IMG/VR virus record: IMGVR_UViG_3300021518_000003
Location: 1 to 40,939 of that record
DNA length: 40,939 nucleotides
Origin: a virus
Direction: 5' to 3' (one strand)
Below the pieces are notes generated by a model, which saw nothing but the letters and a program-made list of their open reading frames with translations, had not been told where the DNA came from and did no database searches. The translations under genes and the position numbers were made by a program. Positions 23,027-30,950 of this stretch are shown here, piece by piece. How positions within the stretch are numbered: position 1 is the stretch's first letter; every line of letters begins with the position of its first letter.

Positions 23027-23635
23027 ATGGGAATCCCTGTTATGATCCTTGGCGAATCTGGCAGTGGGAAAAGTTCGTCAATGAGAAATTTTGAAATTGG
23101 AGAAATTGGAATCTTTAACGTAGCAAGCAAGCCGCTTCCTTTTAGAAAAAAGTTGCCGAAAGTTGATGGCGCCACATATGACACCATCAAGCGAGTGCTA
23201 ACAAATCCAAATCTCAAGCGCTATGTTATTGATGATTCGCAGTACCTGATGGCTTTTGAAATGTTTGATAAGGCAAAAATAACTGGCTACGGCAAATTTA
23301 CTGACATGGCTTTGAATTTCAAGGGATTAATAGATTTTGTTATAAAACAGACTCCGGCTGATTGTATTGTTTACTTTTTTCATCATACGCAAAAAACGGA
23401 TCTTGGAACTAAGGCCAAGACTGTTGGTAAAATGCTTGACGATCAATTAACCGTTGAGGGGCTTTTCAGTATCGTCCTACGGGCCAAGTTTGAAAGTGGT
23501 AAATACAGTTTTGCAACCCAAACAGATGGAACGGACACAGTTAAAAGTCCTATGGAAATGTTTGATAGGGAAATTGATAACGATTTGAAATTCGTGGATG
23601 AAAAAATCCGTGAGTATTGGGAATTAGCCAAATAA
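23027..23635 (+). CDS. Sak4-like RecA-fold ATPase
   Basis: A 202-residue ATPase with Walker A GESGSGKS at residues 9-16 and Walker B YVIDD at 66-70. A downstream CIVYFFHHTQKTD supplies the sensor strand. This size and layout match phage Sak4-type single-strand annealing/RecA-like proteins, usually next to an exonuclease and SSB, as here. It follows the nuclease gene by four bases. Confidence 0.8.
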   Translation: MGIPVMILGESGSGKSSSMRNFEIGEIGIFNVASKPLPFRKKLPKVDGATYDTIKRVLTNPNLKRYVIDDSQYLMAFEMFDKAKITGYGKFTDMALNFKGLIDFVIKQTPADCIVYFFHHTQKTDLGTKAKTVGKMLDDQLTVEGLFSIVLRAKFESGKYSFATQTDGTDTVKSPMEMFDREIDNDLKFVDEKIREYWELAK

Positions 23636-23655
23636 GGAGAAGGAGACTGATAAAT

Positions 23656-24225
23656 ATGATAAAACCTGCAGAATGGGATTCTACAGAAGCTTTCACAGGT
23701 GACTTTAAATCTATTACACCTGGTGGGTATATTTGCAGAATAAAGCAGGCTAGGGTTGAGCCATCAACTTCTGGCAGGCAAATGTTAGTTGTTCAGTTTG
23801 ATATTGCAGAAGGTGAATTTGCAAATTATTATACTGACCAATTCAAAAAGAAATTTGTAACTAACCCAGATACTAAATATCAAGGCATCTACCGACAATT
23901 AACCGAGGGTAGCAGCTTGACATATTTTAAAGGCATGATAGCTGCAATTGAAAGTAGCAATCCCAACTATAAATGGAACTGGGATGAAAGTACGCTAAAA
24001 GGCAAACTGTTTGGCGGTGTATTTGGACAGGAAGAATATTTAAATGGCAATAACGATGTTAAGCTTGCTACCAAATGCATGTACATCCGAAGCGTAGAAC
24101 AAATCAAGGCTGGCGTGAAGATTCCTGAGATAAAAAGATTAAAGCTCGAAAATGATTTTAATTCTTTTGGTGCTTCATTTGGTAATGAGGTGTTCCCTGA
24201 GGAAGAGATACCTTTTAGGAGGTAG
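23656..24225 (+). CDS. DUF669-like / SSB-like protein
   Basis: A 189-residue protein from ATG 23656; in-frame codons upstream (from 23617) overlap the preceding gene and lack support. The N-terminal part (PGGYICRIKQARVEPSTSGR; LVVQFDIAEGEF) is OB-like and typical of the DUF669 proteins found with Sak4. The C-terminus EVFPEEEIPFRR mimics the acidic DDDIPF tip by which SSB recruits partners. The known context is protection of single-stranded DNA during annealing. Confidence 0.75.
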   Translation: MIKPAEWDSTEAFTGDFKSITPGGYICRIKQARVEPSTSGRQMLVVQFDIAEGEFANYYTDQFKKKFVTNPDTKYQGIYRQLTEGSSLTYFKGMIAAIESSNPNYKWNWDESTLKGKLFGGVFGQEEYLNGNNDVKLATKCMYIRSVEQIKAGVKIPEIKRLKLENDFNSFGASFGNEVFPEEEIPFRR

Positions 24226-24234
24226 CGAGATTTT

Positions 24235-24912
24235 ATGGAGATAGTCAAAGGGAAAATAACCGACATCGATCAGGATGGAATAACCATCTTCGCTCCATAC
24301 AGCAATATTGACCGTGCAATACTACGCGAATATCGGGAAGTTCAAATAGGGCTTTCCGATGGTCGCTACATATCAGCAGAACAGCGTAGGAAAGCATATG
24401 CGCTCATGAATGAAATATCAGAATGGATGGGTGAACTGCCTGAGTTTGTCAAAAGGCTGATGAAATTAGAGTTTATTACTAACCGCTTACAGTCATTGCA
24501 AAAGCAAATATTTAGCCTTGCGGATTGTGATATGACTACCGCCAGAGAGTTTATAACTTATCTGATCGACTTCATTCTTGAGCATGACGTACCAACTAGC
24601 AGGCCGCTTTACGAACTGTGTGACGATATCAATAAATATGTATATGCCTGCTTAATGACTAAAAAGTGTGTGATATGTGGTAAAAAAGCAGACTTACACC
24701 ATTTTGATGCAATCGGAATGGGGCGTAATAGAGCGGACGTATATCAAATAGGAATGCGAGTTATCTCACTTTGTCGGGAGCATCACGGCATTGCCCATAC
24801 AAAAGGCAGGTCGTGGATCACAGAGGACATGCATCTAATTGCAATTCCGCTTACTGCTGAAATCGGCAAGAAGTACGGACTGACTAAAAAGAATCTAATG
24901 CAGGGGGCTTAA
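24235..24912 (+). CDS. HNH nuclease-like protein
   Basis: A 225-residue protein. Residues 140-205 hold KKCVICGKKADLHHFDAIGM and LCREHHGIAHTKGR, the Cys-Cys/His-His core of putative HNHc nucleases found in Firmicutes phage replication-recombination regions. The N-terminal 130 residues contain a strand-rich start (VKGKITDIDQDGITIFAP) and an ISAEQRRKAYALMNEI helix typical of the same family. AGGAGG upstream. Confidence 0.8.
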   Translation: MEIVKGKITDIDQDGITIFAPYSNIDRAILREYREVQIGLSDGRYISAEQRRKAYALMNEISEWMGELPEFVKRLMKLEFITNRLQSLQKQIFSLADCDMTTAREFITYLIDFILEHDVPTSRPLYELCDDINKYVYACLMTKKCVICGKKADLHHFDAIGMGRNRADVYQIGMRVISLCREHHGIAHTKGRSWITEDMHLIAIPLTAEIGKKYGLTKKNLMQGA

Positions 24913-24916
24913 GTAT

Positions 24917-25147
24917 ATGCCACGTTGCAGACGCTGCCGCAGAAAGCTAAAAGATGCAGAGTCAGTCAAGCACGGATATGGTTCACATTGCTACAAAATT
25001 AGGTCACAGGGAGAAGAACAGCTTGAATTGATGCTTTACCCTGCTGAGCCTAAAAATAAGCTCATTAAGCGTGAAATGAGCATGAGCGAACAGTACGCGA
25101 TTGTTAAGCGGATTTTGAGTCGTAAGGGGAACGGGCAGTCTGATTAA
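24917..25147 (+). CDS. Small cysteine protein (DUF6011-like)
   Basis: A 76-residue protein starting CRRCRRKLKDAESVKHGYGS followed by HCYKI, the C-x2-C-(17)-C pattern of DUF6011-type mini zinc proteins that often accompany phage recombination genes. The C-terminal half is basic and helical. It follows the HNH gene by four bases. Confidence 0.65.
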   Translation: MPRCRRCRRKLKDAESVKHGYGSHCYKIRSQGEEQLELMLYPAEPKNKLIKREMSMSEQYAIVKRILSRKGNGQSD

Positions 25148-25195
25148 AGATTAGGTTGCCCGATTCTCAAAGGATTATACGGAGGGGTGAAAGCT

Positions 25196-25663
25196 ATGCG
25201 AATGAAAAAAGTTAAGATAACCAATGAGAAAAAGATTCATATGATCTATGAAGTTGAAAGCAAGACAGGTTCTATGGATGAATATCAATTTATCTGCAGC
25301 GATCCTGCAAGGCCTGAGTTTCACGAAGCTTTCAAGAAACTGGCACCGCATGTCATTGATATGTGTGAGCTGCCCGACAATTACCTTGATCGTATTACAG
25401 TTAAAAGCGTGTCGTTCAGTTATGGTGGCGATAAGGAAGTTATGGGAGCAACGATAAGCGGATCAATGGAACTTCATTACTCAAATAGCGGACTAAATCT
25501 TAATACGCCTCATAAGGCTTGTGATTCTTACAATGATGGTCCAGCAGATGAAAACCAACTTCTATCAAGTGATTGTGTTAAGGCATTAAATGAACTTTGC
25601 AAAGAGTGTGAGTTATATATAAATGGTGATCGAGCGCAGGGTATATTATTTGAAGTGGCTTAA
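25196..25663 (+). CDS. Hypothetical protein, 155 aa
   Basis: ATG 25196, eight bases after GGAGGGG; GTG 25187 is an alternative with poorer spacing. The sequence is beta-rich in the middle (ITVKSVSFSYGGDKEVMGAT; ISGSMELHYSNSG) and ends with a helix and NGDRAQGILFEVA. It resembles uncharacterised phage proteins found between recombination and replication genes; no function is assigned. Confidence 0.7.
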   Translation: MRMKKVKITNEKKIHMIYEVESKTGSMDEYQFICSDPARPEFHEAFKKLAPHVIDMCELPDNYLDRITVKSVSFSYGGDKEVMGATISGSMELHYSNSGLNLNTPHKACDSYNDGPADENQLLSSDCVKALNELCKECELYINGDRAQGILFEVA

Positions 25664-25689
25664 TAGCATGTTTAAAGTGGGTGAGGTAG

Positions 25690-26619
25690 TTGGCTAGGAA
25701 ACGCGAGATACATCCTAACTTTTTTAAAAATGAAGATATAGCGGAAATGAGCTATCCAGCGCGACTTTTGTTTATTGGTATATGGGGACTGGCTGACCGC
25801 GAAGGACGCTTGGAAGATAGACCTAAAAAACTTCGCGGTGAGATACTTCCTTATGATAATTGCGATGGTGAAGAACTGATTGCTGAGATAGCAAGTAAGA
25901 GTTTTATAGTTCGCTATGAGGTAGATGGTAACAAGTACATACAAATCAATAACTGGCTCAAATATCAGGATATTCACCCCAAAGAGACTAAGAGCGTTAT
26001 TCAGCCAGTACCGCAGAAAGAACCAATGCCTATAATAAATGAACCTAAGAATGATCTAGGGTTAACCCTAGATGAACCTAAGAGTTATTCTGAGATCATC
26101 CAAGAGTCGCCCGTTAACCCTTTTCCTTCTTTTCCTTCTTTTCCTTCTTTAACCCCTATAGTCCCCACTGGGGACGGTGCGGAGTGTGAAAGCCAGGAGA
26201 GTCGCATTGATTACCAAGGAGTTTTAACTGAGTACAACCAGACTTGCCCTAAGATGCCTAATGCTATCAGTCTGAACGACAATCGCAGAAAAGCTATTCG
26301 CGGCAGGGTTAAAGACTACGGCAGGCAGGCAATCACCGAGGTGTTTGTTTATGCCAGTAAGTCACCACACCATAACGGGGTAAACGAGCGAGGATGGACA
26401 GCAGACTTTGATTGGCTGCTTGGCCCTAATAACTTTGTAAAAATGCTTGAAAGAACTAGGAGCGGTACTCCACCGTCTGGCAATGTAGTTAATTTATCTA
26501 AACGTGAACAGGATGATCTTGAACGAAGGAGGCTAACTGAAGCTTATGACGGGCGAATGCGCGAACAAAGTAATGGCACTATGCAAAGCAAACTTCCCTC
26601 TTTATGCAGGGGGTATTAA
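25690..26619 (+). CDS. Replication initiator / replisome organiser-like protein
   Basis: A 309-residue protein with TTG start. The N-terminal winged-helix part (MARKREIHPNFFKNEDIAEM; YPARLLFIGIWGLADREGRL; QINNWLKYQDIHPKE) is the hallmark of Firmicutes phage replisome organisers. A low-complexity Pro/Ser linker (about 145-158) follows, then a helical C-terminal domain (LTEYNQTCPKMPNAISL; WTADFDWLLGPNNFVKMLE) that matches the usual C-terminal part of these proteins. Known members bind repeats within their own gene. A strong palindrome and repeats lie in the linker region. Confidence 0.8.
   Translation: MARKREIHPNFFKNEDIAEMSYPARLLFIGIWGLADREGRLEDRPKKLRGEILPYDNCDGEELIAEIASKSFIVRYEVDGNKYIQINNWLKYQDIHPKETKSVIQPVPQKEPMPIINEPKNDLGLTLDEPKSYSEIIQESPVNPFPSFPSFPSLTPIVPTGDGAECESQESRIDYQGVLTEYNQTCPKMPNAISLNDNRRKAIRGRVKDYGRQAITEVFVYASKSPHHNGVNERGWTADFDWLLGPNNFVKMLERTRSGTPPSGNVVNLSKREQDDLERRRLTEAYDGRMREQSNGTMQSKLPSLCRGY
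26041..26175. other. Candidate replication origin inside the initiator gene
   Basis: A perfect 20-bp palindrome centred on GTTAAC (26054-26073) lies between two GAACCTAAGA copies (26041-26050, 26074-26083). GTTAACCC recurs at 26113-26120. A pyrimidine tract of TTTTCCTTC repeats covers 26121-26150, and the dyad GTCCCC-ACT-GGGGAC lies at 26161-26175. Dense repeats within the linker of an initiator gene is the layout of lambda-like origins. No functional proof. Confidence 0.5.
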
Positions 26620-27127
26620 CACAACACATACTACGGGCTTATGGCTAAGAACGTTCCAGAACACACCTGATGACCTAATGGAAACGGCAATCAACCTTTG
26701 TTTGTTAAGCTGCAAGTCATTCCCGACAGTTGCCGATATCCGGCAGGCTATCGATGAGCTCAGACGTGAGAGTAAGACCGAGCCGGTATTGCAAAAACTT
26801 CCTTCTCGTTCAAGATGGACAAGCCCAGCAGCGCAAGCAGCATTTACCACGGTTAAATCAAATAAGGCTAATGAGCATATGCAAGGTCTTGAAATCACTG
26901 ATTTGCTTAAGTTCGCAAAGGGCATATTTAGCGAGATATCGGAATCAACCGTTCGAAAGTACCTGCCGGAGTTTATGCTTGCTCAAGAATCAGCGGATAT
27001 GTGCAATCGGTGCATGTGGGATAAGAAGCAATGTGTTAATAATGGATTTAAGGCAACGCTGAGAATTAGTAAGTTCGGGATTGTCGACAACGTAATGATA
27101 CCATGCGCTAAGAATAGGGCGGTGTAG
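26546..27127 (+). CDS. Helicase loader-like protein with C-terminal cysteine cluster
   Basis: A 193-residue protein overlapping the initiator by 74 bases; AAGGAGG lies 13 bases before ATG. Residues 25-75 (TGLWLRTFQNTPDDLMETAI; SFPTVADIRQAIDELRRE) match the helical fold of phage helicase loaders such as SPP1 G39P. The C-terminal part carries CNRCMWDKKQCVNN and a later Cys, possibly zinc-binding. With the initiator it would recruit the host helicase. No phage helicase or polymerase is present. Confidence 0.65.
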   Translation: MTGECANKVMALCKANFPLYAGGINTTHTTGLWLRTFQNTPDDLMETAINLCLLSCKSFPTVADIRQAIDELRRESKTEPVLQKLPSRSRWTSPAAQAAFTTVKSNKANEHMQGLEITDLLKFAKGIFSEISESTVRKYLPEFMLAQESADMCNRCMWDKKQCVNNGFKATLRISKFGIVDNVMIPCAKNRAV

Positions 27128-27131
27128 GTAC

Positions 27132-27545
27132 ATGAAACTAGACTGGAACAATCTAAGCCCTGACGTACAGCGTAGGAATATGCACCTAAAACAGTCGCTA
27201 GAGCCTGCCAGAGAGTCGAAGTATGGCAATCAAAGGGTAACTATTGACGGGATACTTTTTGACAGCCAGAAAGAAGCGGAAAAGTATTGTGAGCTTAAGA
27301 TGTTGCGGCAAATCGGTGAGGTAACAAGGCTTGAGACTCAGCCAGCGTTTTTACTACAAGAAGCGTACTGGGATGATAAGAACAAGTATGTGCGGCCGAT
27401 TATCTATAAAGCGGATTTTAGGGTGACGTATCGGGATGGCAGAGTGGAAGTCATTGATACGAAGGGGTTCAGGACTAAAGAATACTTGCTGAAAAAAAAG
27501 CTGTTTTTGAAGAAGTATCCGGGAGTAAATTTTATCGAGTGTTAA
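27132..27545 (+). CDS. DUF1064 nuclease-like protein
   Basis: A 137-residue protein with KYGNQRVTIDGILFDSQKEA and YKADFRVTYRDGRVEVIDTK, the two conserved blocks of DUF1064, a PD-(D/E)XK-fold phage family thought to cut branched or nicked DNA. The candidate catalytic residues are Glu in QKEAE, Asp in KADF, and Glu/Lys in VEVIDTKG. It follows the replication genes in the same direction. Confidence 0.85.
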   Translation: MKLDWNNLSPDVQRRNMHLKQSLEPARESKYGNQRVTIDGILFDSQKEAEKYCELKMLRQIGEVTRLETQPAFLLQEAYWDDKNKYVRPIIYKADFRVTYRDGRVEVIDTKGFRTKEYLLKKKLFLKKYPGVNFIEC

Positions 27546-27560
27546 GCGAGGTGAATTACA

Positions 27561-27959
27561 ATGGCAAGAGCGCCGTGGCCTGTTGAATACAATATTTACT
27601 TAGAAAAACACTGGGGTAAAAGGTCACCGATTAAAATTGCTGCTTATCTTGGCAAGAGTGTTGCCTCAGTTCACCAGAGAGCAGCTAGGATGAATTTAGG
27701 AAGTTGCGGTAGATTTACGCCAACGCAAAAACAAGGAGGAGTAAAGCCGATAGGTGTGGATTATAAAACGGCTTTACCGATAGAACAGTGGCCTATGGCT
27801 CAGCAGTTTATACAAGTTGTTGAACGAGCTAAGATATGTGCGGCTAAAAATAATAAGCCTGTAAGCATTGATCTGCAGGAACTCAGAGAATGCTTTGCGG
27901 CCTATGGTAAATCGGTTGATGTTCCGGTTGTAGTGATGATGCCGGATCAGATTAGCTAA
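27561..27959 (+). CDS. HTH/SANT-like DNA-binding protein
   Basis: A 132-residue protein whose first 45 residues (WPVEYNIYLEKHWGKRSPIK; IAAYLGKSVASVHQRAARMN) form a three-helix SANT/Myb-like HTH common in small phage regulators. The rest is alpha-helical with no known domain. AGGTG site before ATG. A regulator of middle or late genes is possible. Confidence 0.65.
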   Translation: MARAPWPVEYNIYLEKHWGKRSPIKIAAYLGKSVASVHQRAARMNLGSCGRFTPTQKQGGVKPIGVDYKTALPIEQWPMAQQFIQVVERAKICAAKNNKPVSIDLQELRECFAAYGKSVDVPVVVMMPDQIS

Positions 27960-27987
27960 GCGTGGCTAAGTAATGGAGGTGGCAGGG

Positions 27988-28791
27988 GTGAAGAAACTTA
28001 AAATGCTCTCGTTATTCTCAGGTATCGGCGGTATCGATCTTGCGGCACAGTGGGCAGGTATTGAGACAGTGGCCTTCTGTGAAATAGAACAATTTTGCCA
28101 AAAAGTACTTAAAAAGCATTGGACAGGAGTAAAAATTTATGATGATGTCAGAAGCATTAATAGAGAACAATTACAAAAAGATGGGATACGAACAATTGAT
28201 ATTGTTGCAGGCGGATTCCCCTGCCAAGATTTATCAATTGCCGGTAACGGAGTCGGACTTGTCGACAAAAACGGAGAAGCCACACGAAGTGGTTTGTGGT
28301 ATGCAATGCTTGAGGTTATTAAACAAACAAAACCAAAATGGGTTATTGGTGAAAACGTGGCAGGAATGCTTTCGAACAATAATGGACGAACATTCGATGA
28401 AATCTTGTCGGGATTGGAAAGTGCAGACTACGAAGTCATCACGATTGTTTCTCCTGCATCAAACTATGGTGCAACTTTTGAGGGGAAAAGAGTTTTCGTC
28501 ATTGCCGCGTCCAAGAGTTGCGGACACGGAGGGATCGCCTGTCAAAAACTCAGAGTTATCGCGCGGAAGTTGGTCGCGAATGAATTCCAAGGGGATACGG
28601 TATGGGGTGAAACTGAAAGATGTATTGTGGAAACTATACGGCGTCAAGAGACCATCGCCGACGATTTACGAAGCGATTATGGGCTTTCCGATTGGATGGA
28701 CAGAATTAAATGCCTAGGCAATACCGTAGTACCACAGCAGATATATCCGATATTCGCGGCGATTGCTGCAATAGAGAGTGGTGACCTATGA
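27988..28791 (+). CDS. Cytosine-5 DNA methyltransferase (Dcm type)
   Basis: A 267-residue protein from GTG 27988, seven bases after GGAGGTG; ATG 27973 would sit inside that site. Motif I FSGIGG (10-15), motif IV GGFPCQ with Cys79, motif VI ENV (122-124), motif VIII GKRVFVIA, motif X LGNTVVPQQIYPIF near the C-terminus. It transfers methyl from AdoMet to cytosine, probably to protect phage DNA or alter restriction. The target-recognition part (28500-28700) is short, while the +1 frame there reads as methyltransferase-like sequence. The alternative is a damaged gene. Confidence 0.85.
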   Translation: MKKLKMLSLFSGIGGIDLAAQWAGIETVAFCEIEQFCQKVLKKHWTGVKIYDDVRSINREQLQKDGIRTIDIVAGGFPCQDLSIAGNGVGLVDKNGEATRSGLWYAMLEVIKQTKPKWVIGENVAGMLSNNNGRTFDEILSGLESADYEVITIVSPASNYGATFEGKRVFVIAASKSCGHGGIACQKLRVIARKLVANEFQGDTVWGETERCIVETIRRQETIADDLRSDYGLSDWMDRIKCLGNTVVPQQIYPIFAAIAAIESGDL

Positions 28792-29021
28792 AGTATAGCA
28801 ACGGCGTATGGACATATGATAATGGGTTAAAGAGTTGCTTTAGTATTGAGGAGCTAATAGAGAACGGTAAAAAATATCGAAAAGAAATAGCTGAGCTAAA
28901 GAGACTTAATGAACACATGAGTAAAAACAAATTATGTTTTGTAGGAAGTTGTCAGTTGGTAGGCAGGTTGCAATTAAAAATAGATCGGCTATTAGCTGAG
29001 TTGAAAGGGCGGGGTAAATAA
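28788..29021 (+). CDS. Hypothetical protein, 77 aa
   Basis: It starts in the methyltransferase stop (ATGA overlap). Mostly helical and basic (IEELIENGKKYRKEIAELKR), with two cysteines (KLCFVGSCQL). A coiled coil is likely at residues 20-50. No family is recognised. Confidence 0.6.
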   Translation: MKYSNGVWTYDNGLKSCFSIEELIENGKKYRKEIAELKRLNEHMSKNKLCFVGSCQLVGRLQLKIDRLLAELKGRGK

Positions 29022-29206
29022 TGGCAAAGAAAACTATTGAGAATTGCACATTAATAAAAATGGGAATTCGTGATGGTATTGGTTATCCTGGAATGATCGG
29101 TGATAAGTGCAATGGATATGCAAAATACTATTGTGATGAACCGCATGATTCATGCATAAGGTGTGAATTATTCGAAGGTTATAAGGGCGGTGTTGGTAGT
29201 GAGTGA
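29021..29206 (+). CDS. Small cysteine-rich protein, 61 aa
   Basis: Stop and start overlap (TAATG) with the preceding gene. Five cysteines lie in ENCTLIKMG, DKCNGY, YYCDEPHDSC and RCELF, suggesting a metal site. This kind of protein is common in Firmicutes phage early regions; no function is known. Confidence 0.6.
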   Translation: MAKKTIENCTLIKMGIRDGIGYPGMIGDKCNGYAKYYCDEPHDSCIRCELFEGYKGGVGSE

Positions 29207-29801
29207 ATTAATCAAACATAATCCAATTTGTAAAGATGCGAGTCCTAATGATTATGATTGCGAAGAGTGCTCTAGGGTAGATGATGCTGGACAAGCAGAG
29301 TGCTGCATGCAGCCATGCAATTACATTTCTACTTGCAATAAAGTTTGCATCAAGAAATGGAAGTATGACGAAATGAACAAATTTGAAACAAAGAGGCTGC
29401 TTGAACGATTGCAAGATTATCTTTTAAGTAAAGATGATGTTATTCCGTTTTCGTTTGACATTCTGCATGATCGGACATTAGCTAACGAGAAAGAAAACGC
29501 GGACTTGAAGCGAAAGAATGCAGAGCTACAAGCCCAATGCGCTGCAATACGTGGGGCGTTGGAAAACCTACTTGAAAAAATTGAAGATGGCGACGATTGC
29601 TTTGAAGATGTTGAGTGCATGAATGGTTTTTTAGGTAAAACAATACCTCCTAATTGCATGGAAATGGTAGAAGCTTACAAAGCCCTATCCACCACAGCCG
29701 GTGCAGACATGCTTAAACGGATTAGGGAGTTGGAAGAGCAATCTTGCGCATGCAAATGTGCTGGCAGGGTTGCAGCCTTGGTAAAGGATGGTGAGCGGTA
29801 A
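29199..29801 (+). CDS. Cysteine-rich N-terminus plus coiled-coil protein
   Basis: About 200 residues from GTG 29199, which overlaps the preceding stop (GTGAGTGA); GTG 29190 and 29163 are alternatives. Residues 5-50 carry nine cysteines (DCEECSRV, ECCMQPCNY, STCNKVC). Residues 85-125 form a coiled coil (NADLKRKNAELQAQCAAIRG). Residues near the end contain CACKCAG. No domain is recognised; zinc binding is likely. Confidence 0.6.
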   Translation: MSELIKHNPICKDASPNDYDCEECSRVDDAGQAECCMQPCNYISTCNKVCIKKWKYDEMNKFETKRLLERLQDYLLSKDDVIPFSFDILHDRTLANEKENADLKRKNAELQAQCAAIRGALENLLEKIEDGDDCFEDVECMNGFLGKTIPPNCMEMVEAYKALSTTAGADMLKRIRELEEQSCACKCAGRVAALVKDGER

Positions 29802-30088
29802 TGCCTGATGTCACAAGCGAAGTCGACTTAACAGATAAGGCAAGGAAGATATGCCAGGATAACTATAAAGATAATTGCGGTGGTTGCCCTATACGTCCTG
29901 CGTGTGTAGCTAAAATAGGTTATGGACTTGACGGACTTAATAAGTGGACAACTAAGGTTAATAAAAGCGCTGAGTTGTTTAGTGCGGAAGGTGATAGTTC
30001 AACTGGCAACCTAGACATAAGAAGCCTTGACTATGCAGAAATATATCCACCGCACCCTGATATGAATCGTCCGTTTACTAGGAGGTAA
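29801..30088 (+). CDS. Small cysteine protein, 95 aa
   Basis: TAATG overlap with the upstream gene. CGGCPIRPACVAKIGYG in residues 27-43 with an earlier KICQDNYKDN gives a four-Cys cluster that looks like a small Fe-S or zinc site; the pattern C-x2-C-x5-C is like that in FCPIRP-type phage proteins. The C-terminal part is polar. Unknown function. Confidence 0.6.
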   Translation: MPDVTSEVDLTDKARKICQDNYKDNCGGCPIRPACVAKIGYGLDGLNKWTTKVNKSAELFSAEGDSSTGNLDIRSLDYAEIYPPHPDMNRPFTRR

Positions 30089-30092
30089 AGCC

Positions 30093-30152
30093 ATGATCGA
30101 CAAACGCGAGCAGCTAATAGCACTATGCCAGATTCTAGGAATAGCTAAATAA
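30093..30152 (+). CDS. Microprotein or leader peptide, 19 aa
   Basis: ATG 30093 follows AGGAGGT with ideal spacing and encodes MIDKREQLIALCQILGIAK before TAA. The ribosome site is as strong as those of the main genes, so it is probably translated. A stable hairpin follows immediately. It may be a short regulatory peptide. Confidence 0.5.
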   Translation: MIDKREQLIALCQILGIAK

Positions 30153-30157
30153 AAAAG

Positions 30158-30175
30158 GGGCGACTATGATCGCCC
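30158..30175 (+). terminator. Terminator-like hairpin after the 19-aa ORF
   Basis: GGGCGA (30158-30163) pairs with TCGCCC (30170-30175) over a six-base loop and is preceded by an A-run and followed by TATTA. The short T-content makes termination partial at best; an mRNA processing or attenuation role is equally possible. Confidence 0.4.
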
Positions 30176-30201
30176 TATTACCTTTGGGGAGGGTACGTAC
30201 T

Positions 30202-30537
30202 ATGAGTAAACAAAGACAAGCATGGTTTTGCCAAGATTGCAGAGTGATTATGCTTTTTGATATAAAACAAGATCGACACATATGCCCTAAATGCAAGGTA
30301 CAGGTTTGGCACAGTAACGAGGATGATCCTTTCATTAATGATGAGATAGGCAGCCTAATGCGCGATATGGCTGTAACTCACAAGACCCTTGAAGTAAAGC
30401 CGCTAGGTGGTGCTATAGTTCACGGTGGAGGCAGTAAGAGTAAGGGAAGGTCACGCGAATCGGATATGAAAAAGAAGTCGTTGGCTCAGATAAACGCAGG
30501 TTTAAATGGTCGAGCTATGGCTTTTGAGAGCAGGTAA
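30202..30537 (+). CDS. Zinc-ribbon protein, 111 aa
   Basis: ATG 30202 with GGGGAGGG upstream. The N-terminal part WFCQDCRVIMLFDIKQDRHI followed by CPKCKVQVW is a classic CxxC-CxxC ribbon. The C-terminal 50 residues are basic and Gly-rich (VHGGGSKSKGRS), likely nucleic-acid binding. This and the next gene lie just before the late control region, so a late transcription factor role is possible. Confidence 0.65.
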   Translation: MSKQRQAWFCQDCRVIMLFDIKQDRHICPKCKVQVWHSNEDDPFINDEIGSLMRDMAVTHKTLEVKPLGGAIVHGGGSKSKGRSRESDMKKKSLAQINAGLNGRAMAFESR

Positions 30538-30589
30538 TTGCTTTTGATTTAAATAGCTGATACTATTTATTTAAGGCGGTGATAGAGTT

Positions 30590-30937
30590 ATGACACGCGA
30601 AGAGATATTGACCATGAAGCAGGGAAAAGAATTAGACTGTTTAGTAACAGAACATATTTTTAAAATTAAACCATTTGCTGATGATGGTGAAATTATGGGG
30701 CGTGTTTATCGCAATAGCCAAGGTGGGGAGTTCTATTCGAAAGACTACAGTTCAGAAATAAGAAGCGCATGGGAAGTTTTTAGTGAAATTACTGCAGGAT
30801 ATAAGCGTTGGAATATTAATTATGGTTATCCAATTATAACAATTACGATAGGTGCAGACGAGTACGATATTCCTACTGAATCTATTGAGGAAGCAATTTG
30901 CAAGGCTGCTTTGTTAACTACATTAAACATAAAATAA
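30590..30937 (+). CDS. Phage ABA-sandwich-domain protein
   Basis: A 115-residue protein. ELDCLVTEHIFK at the N-terminus, then YSSEIRSAWEVFSEIT and the end SIEEAICKAALLTTL match the phage ABA sandwich domain (BC1872-like) found in many Firmicutes phages. No enzymatic function is known. It is the last gene before the late promoter region. Confidence 0.75.
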   Translation: MTREEILTMKQGKELDCLVTEHIFKIKPFADDGEIMGRVYRNSQGGEFYSKDYSSEIRSAWEVFSEITAGYKRWNINYGYPIITITIGADEYDIPTESIEEAICKAALLTTLNIK

Positions 30938-30950
30938 CTATTGCACAATT

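Noticed and set aside
28139-28500. Independent gene in the +1 frame from the start of the overlap with the methyltransferase
   Set aside because: The first 120 codons of that frame do not resemble any protein and lack a ribosome site; only the later part looks methyltransferase-like.
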